DNA from: Acidimicrobiaceae bacterium
Lineage (GTDB): Bacteria; Actinomycetota; Acidimicrobiia; Acidimicrobiales; Ilumatobacteraceae
DNA: 9,029 nt
Assembly (NCBI GenBank): GCA_006515795.1
Contig: VFMC01000081.1
Location: 1-9,029 of the forward strand
Reading direction: 5' to 3'
Part shown: piece by piece, positions 6,262-9,029 of the stretch
How the letters are laid out: each line of letters starts with the position of its first letter
Position numbering within the stretch: position 1 is the stretch's first letter
Translations under genes and position numbers: made by a program
Notes under the pieces: model-generated
Databases searched by the model: none
What the model was told of the DNA's origin: nothing
What the model saw: only the letters and a program-made list of their open reading frames with translations

Positions 6262-8398
6262 AGCTGTTGACGAGTACGAGTACGAGCGCGGCGACTGCTG
6301 CGGCACTGAACAGCAACGCTCCGTACTGATTGACCTTGCCTGATTGCAGCGGACGCAACGCGCCACCCGTTCCACGGGCGACAGCGCCGCTGCCGTTCAC
6401 AGCGCCGTCGACGATGCGCTGATCGATGTTGCGATACACCCATTCGCCGGTGCGTCGGCCGCCGATGCCGGCGGCGTTGACGATCCCGTCGAGCACGTGC
6501 TGGTTCGTCCAGTACGCGACCTTGGCCACCGGATGAGCCACGCCGTGCACGATCACCTTCTCGTAGAGGGCGTCGAGGTAGTACTTGTTGACCAAGAACG
6601 CATGCCCGGCCCCGAGCGCCTTGTTGCGTTGCGTGAGACCCTTCAACGGCGACGGCGCGTCGCCGAAGACCGCCTTGCACATCGCCAAGCTGAGCACGAA
6701 ACCGAGCGCGACGAGGCCGATCGAGGGCAGCGCGTTGATCCACTCGAAGGCGGCCGCCTCCGGTAGCTCGACGCCGATCGACGACTCGACCCAGTGGTGG
6801 AACTTCTCGATGTGGAACGGCGCCGCGTTCAGGTAGCCGGAGAACAAGGCCAACGTGGCCAAGATGATCAGCGGCACGACCAGCAGTGCGGGCGACTCGG
6901 TGGCGAAGATGAAGCCCTTCGGATGGTGCACCGGCTCGTGGTCTACCTCGCCGTGAGCGTCGTGGGCGTCGTGGGCCGCGTGAGCGTCGTGGCCGGCGGC
7001 GGCACCGCGGGCTGTGCCGAAGAACGTGAGGTACGTGGCCCGGGTCATGTAGGCAGTCGTCATGAACGCACCGACGAGGCCGATCACGAAGAACGCCGTG
7101 TAGCCGTTGTGCTTGGCGCCGTCGATGATCTCGTCCTTGGAGAAGAAGCCGCTGAAGAACGGGATGCCACAGAGCGCCGCGGTAGACACGAGCCACGTGA
7201 CGAAGGTGATCGGCATCTTCGTGCGCAAACCACCCATGTCCTTCTTCATGTCGAAGCTGTGGTGTGAACCGGTGTGGGCGACAGAGCCGGCACAGAGGAA
7301 CAGGCAGCACTTGAAGAAGGCGTGGGTGAAGATGTGGAACACGGCCGGCACCCAGGCACCAACCCCGAGGCCCATCATCATGTAGCCGAGCTGGCTCACG
7401 GTGGAGTAGGCCAGCACCTTCTTGATGTCGTTCTGCACGAACGCCAGGCCTGCGGCGATGAGCACGGTGATGCCGCCGATCACGGCGATCAGGTTCACCG
7501 TCTGGCCGGCCACGTTGATGTCGAGCCCCGTGTGGAACACCGGGTACAGCCGGGCGACCAGGAACACGCCGCCGACAACCATCGTGCTGGAGTGCAGTAG
7601 TGAGCTCACCGGTGTGGGGCCGGCCATCGCATCGGGCAGCCAGGTGTGCAGCGGGAACTGACCGCTCTTGCCGATGCAGGCGATGAACAGCGCGACGCTG
7701 GCCCACAGCAGAACCGTGTGGCTCGGCTCGCCGCTCGTCGCCCACTCATTGAGGCCGGCGATGCTGAACGTGCCGGAGGCGCCGAACAGGATGGCCGTGC
7801 CCACCAGCAGGCCGATGTCGCCGACGCGCACGGTGAGGAACGCCTTCAGCGCAGCCTCGCTGTTGGCCCGTTCCTCCCACCAGTGACCGATGAGCAGGAA
7901 CGAGCAGAGGCCCATGATCTCCCAGCCCAAGATGAGCTGCACCATGTTCTCGGCCAGCACCATCAACAACATCCCGCCGCTGAACAACGTGATCGAGGCG
8001 AAGAAGTGCGTGTACCGGCGATCGCCGCGCACGTATTCGAGCGAGAAGATCTGCACCAACGTGGAGATGAAGGCGACGAGGATGAGCATCATCACGGCGA
8101 GTCCGTCGATGTGCTGGCCGATGCCGAACTCGACGCCACCGCTCTGCCACCACGTCCAGCTCGTGATGACCGGTTCCACCTCGTGGCCTTCACCGGTGAG
8201 CTGGATCCATTGATAGGTAGTGCCGACGGCGAGCACGAGCGCACTCACCATCGAGGCGAGGCCGATCTCGCTGCCCTGCATCGGCAGCTTCTTGCCGAAG
8301 AAGATGATCAGCGCGAACCCGACGATGGGGATGACGGCGATGAGATACGCGTGCTCCAGGAACCACCCTGCAGATGCCGCGGCTTCGTTGGCCAGCAT
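6260..8398 (-). CDS. nuoL: NADH-quinone oxidoreductase subunit L (distal antiporter-like subunit with lateral helix)
   Basis: NuoL is the antiporter-like subunit at the tip of the membrane arm, with a long lateral helix that runs back along NuoM and NuoN. Visible: Glu160 in ILGWEIMGLCSFLLIGHWW, Lys244 in GKSGQFPLHTWLPDAMAGPT, His269 in SSLLHSSTM, Lys326/327 in QNDIKKVLAYSTVSQLGYM, Lys363 in FFKCCLFL, SGFFSKDEI at 416-424. At 712 residues it is about 100 longer than E. coli NuoL; the extra length includes a His/Asp-rich loop (470-492) and an enlarged region before the C-terminus, with NKYYLDALYEK (604-614), two DG-x-VN repeats (635-654 and 662-681), LQSGKVNQYG (684-693) and the final anchor helix (about 695-710). 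ATG 8398 has AAGGG 7 bases upstream inside the end of nuoK. It lies 3 bp after nuoK and 13 bp before nuoM. Intact. Confidence 0.97.
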   Translation of the reverse strand: MLANEAAASAGWFLEHAYLIAVIPIVGFALIIFFGKKLPMQGSEIGLASMVSALVLAVGTTYQWIQLTGEGHEVEPVITSWTWWQSGGVEFGIGQHIDGLAVMMLILVAFISTLVQIFSLEYVRGDRRYTHFFASITLFSGGMLLMVLAENMVQLILGWEIMGLCSFLLIGHWWEERANSEAALKAFLTVRVGDIGLLVGTAILFGASGTFSIAGLNEWATSGEPSHTVLLWASVALFIACIGKSGQFPLHTWLPDAMAGPTPVSSLLHSSTMVVGGVFLVARLYPVFHTGLDINVAGQTVNLIAVIGGITVLIAAGLAFVQNDIKKVLAYSTVSQLGYMMMGLGVGAWVPAVFHIFTHAFFKCCLFLCAGSVAHTGSHHSFDMKKDMGGLRTKMPITFVTWLVSTAALCGIPFFSGFFSKDEIIDGAKHNGYTAFFVIGLVGAFMTTAYMTRATYLTFFGTARGAAAGHDAHAAHDAHDAHGEVDHEPVHHPKGFIFATESPALLVVPLIILATLALFSGYLNAAPFHIEKFHHWVESSIGVELPEAAAFEWINALPSIGLVALGFVLSLAMCKAVFGDAPSPLKGLTQRNKALGAGHAFLVNKYYLDALYEKVIVHGVAHPVAKVAYWTNQHVLDGIVNAAGIGGRRTGEWVYRNIDQRIVDGAVNGSGAVARGTGGALRPLQSGKVNQYGALLFSAAAVAALVLVLVNS

Positions 8399-8401
8399 CG
8401 G

Positions 8402-8701
8402 TCAGCCCTTCATTTCCGAGAGCTCGTCGAGAGCGATGCTCTTGCGATTGCGGTAGATCAGCAGCACCATCGACAGGCCCACGCCTACTTCTGCGGCGGC
8501 CACGGCGATGATGTACAGCGCGAAGGTGTTTCCGTCGACGTTGCCGTGCAGCTGGCTGAAGGCGAGCAGGTTGAGGTTCACCGAGTTGAGGATCAGCTCG
8601 ATGCTCATCAGCACCATCACCGCGTTCTTGCGGGTGATCACGCCATAGACGCCGATGCAGAACAGCACCGCGCCGAGCAGCAGGAAGTTGTTGATCAGCA
8701 C
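8402..8701 (-). CDS. nuoK: NADH-quinone oxidoreductase subunit K
   Basis: NuoK (MrpC-like) is the small three-helix subunit that carries the proton path between the quinone-side subunits and NuoN. The 99-residue length is the family's usual one. The two essential membrane glutamates are present: Glu35 in MSIELILNSVNLNLLAF and Glu71 in AAAEVGVGLSMVLLIY, matching E. coli Glu36 and Glu72. The start is GTG 8701 with GAGG (8710-8707) 5 bases upstream, overlapping the nuoJ stop. It sits 7 bp after nuoJ and 3 bp before nuoL. Intact. Confidence 0.97.
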   Translation of the reverse strand: MLINNFLLLGAVLFCIGVYGVITRKNAVMVLMSIELILNSVNLNLLAFSQLHGNVDGNTFALYIIAVAAAEVGVGLSMVLLIYRNRKSIALDELSEMKG

Positions 8702-8706
8702 GGCCG

Positions 8707-8710
8707 CCTC
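8707..8710 (-). promoter_or_regulatory. Ribosome binding site of nuoK
   Basis: GAGG on the minus strand lies across the nuoJ stop codon and 5 bases before the GTG at 8701. It supports the GTG as the true start, which also gives the family's standard N-terminus and length. Confidence 0.5.
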
Positions 8711-9029
8711 AATCCTTCCGGGCCAGCACGATGGCGCCGATCACGGCGGCGAGCAGCACGAACGACAACGCCCAGAACGGCAGCAGGTACGGCCCGAAGA
8801 TGTTGTCGCTCACGGTCTGAACGCGAACCTGGCCGCCCCCCTGGGGGAGCCGGGTGTCTTCGAATCCGCCGATGAGCACGTACGCCATGACGCCGAGCAT
8901 GAGCAGCGCAACGGGGATGCCGATCCGGAAGCCGCCGTTGTCGAGGTCGCCGTCGGCGCCGAGCTTGGCCCGGGTGAGCATGACGCCGAACAGGAACAGC
9001 ACCATCACCGCACCGACGTACACCAACAC
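8709..9029 (-). CDS. nuoJ: NADH-quinone oxidoreductase subunit J, C-terminal part (cut by the window edge)
   Basis: NuoJ is a five-helix subunit beside NuoK whose third helix takes part in coupling quinone reduction to pumping. The visible 106 residues start inside the conserved third-helix motif (VLVYVGAVMVLFLFGVML), continue through a loop and fourth helix (IGIPVALLMLGVMAYVLIGG), a loop of about 30 residues, and the last helix ending VIGAIVLARKD. Roughly the first third of the protein, including the start, lies beyond 9029; the GTG at the very edge is an internal valine. In the last helix the sequence is LLPFWALS, where the family usually has Glu after PF (codon 8772-8774 reads TGG). Identity is secure from the motif and from the place next to nuoK. 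Confidence 0.93.
   Translation of the reverse strand: MLVYVGAVMVLFLFGVMLTRAKLGADGDLDNGGFRIGIPVALLMLGVMAYVLIGGFEDTRLPQGGGQVRVQTVSDNIFGPYLLPFWALSFVLLAAVIGAIVLARKD

Noticed and set aside
4645..6270. Long plus-strand open frame opposite nuoM (541 codons)
   Set aside because: Same charged, low-complexity shadow composition; the minus strand encodes full-length, intact NuoM.
6174..7745. Minus-strand open frame inside nuoL in another frame
   Set aside because: Arg/His-rich translation of an alternative frame; its only family-like part is the very end, where it coincides with the nuoM frame's neighbourhood.
7646..8875. Plus-strand open frame opposite nuoL, nuoK and nuoJ (409 codons)
   Set aside because: It crosses three identified minus-strand genes and has only shadow-type composition rich in Asp, Glu, His, Arg and Gln.
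1..9029. CRISPR arrays, tRNA or rRNA genes, insertion sequences, phage genes
   Set aside because: No regularly spaced repeats, no cloverleaf or rRNA-like stretches and no transposase or phage motifs were seen; nearly all bases belong to the seven minus-strand genes.

Overview
The window is GC-rich (roughly 60-65% by eye) and almost fully coding on the minus strand. It is the distal end of a type I NADH dehydrogenase (complex I, nuo) operon, read from right to left: nuoJ (cut by the window edge), nuoK, nuoL, nuoM, nuoN, then a MidA/NDUFAF7-type SAM-dependent methyltransferase gene, then a kup-type potassium uptake gene. GTG starts, GC-rich codons, tight gene packing and protein style suggest an actinobacterium, possibly of the Acidimicrobiia (Ilumatobacter-like). 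That placement is inference from protein flavour, not a database match.

Layout: 8709-9029 nuoJ C-terminus; 8402-8701 nuoK; 6260-8398 nuoL; 4654-6246 nuoM; 3140-4657 nuoN; 2147-3156 methyltransferase, out of frame in the middle; 170-2064 kup, out of frame near its 5' end; 79-169 a short intergenic stretch; 1-78 the last 25 codons of a plus-strand gene converging on kup. Gene gaps are 7, 3, 13, -4, -17 and 82 bp, so one polycistronic transcript entering from beyond the right edge is the simplest reading. No promoter is needed or seen inside.

How they work together: NuoL, NuoM and NuoN are the three antiporter-like proton-pumping subunits. NuoK and NuoJ link them to the quinone-binding part of the complex. 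The methyltransferase belongs to the family of mitochondrial NDUFAF7, which methylates an arginine of the NuoD homologue during complex I assembly. Its overlap with nuoN suggests a bacterial counterpart of that job. Kup would import K+ with protons, drawing on the proton-motive force that complex I builds.

The main anomaly is that both genes after nuoN carry a break of the same kind. Reading frame and conserved sequence resume after the break, but about 10-12 residues expected from the families are missing as well. All other genes look intact. Either this is recent decay of the two distal genes or, quite possibly, a sequencing or assembly fault in this GC-rich stretch. Apart from the methyltransferase linkage I see no undescribed system: no CRISPR, tRNA, rRNA, insertion sequence or phage genes.
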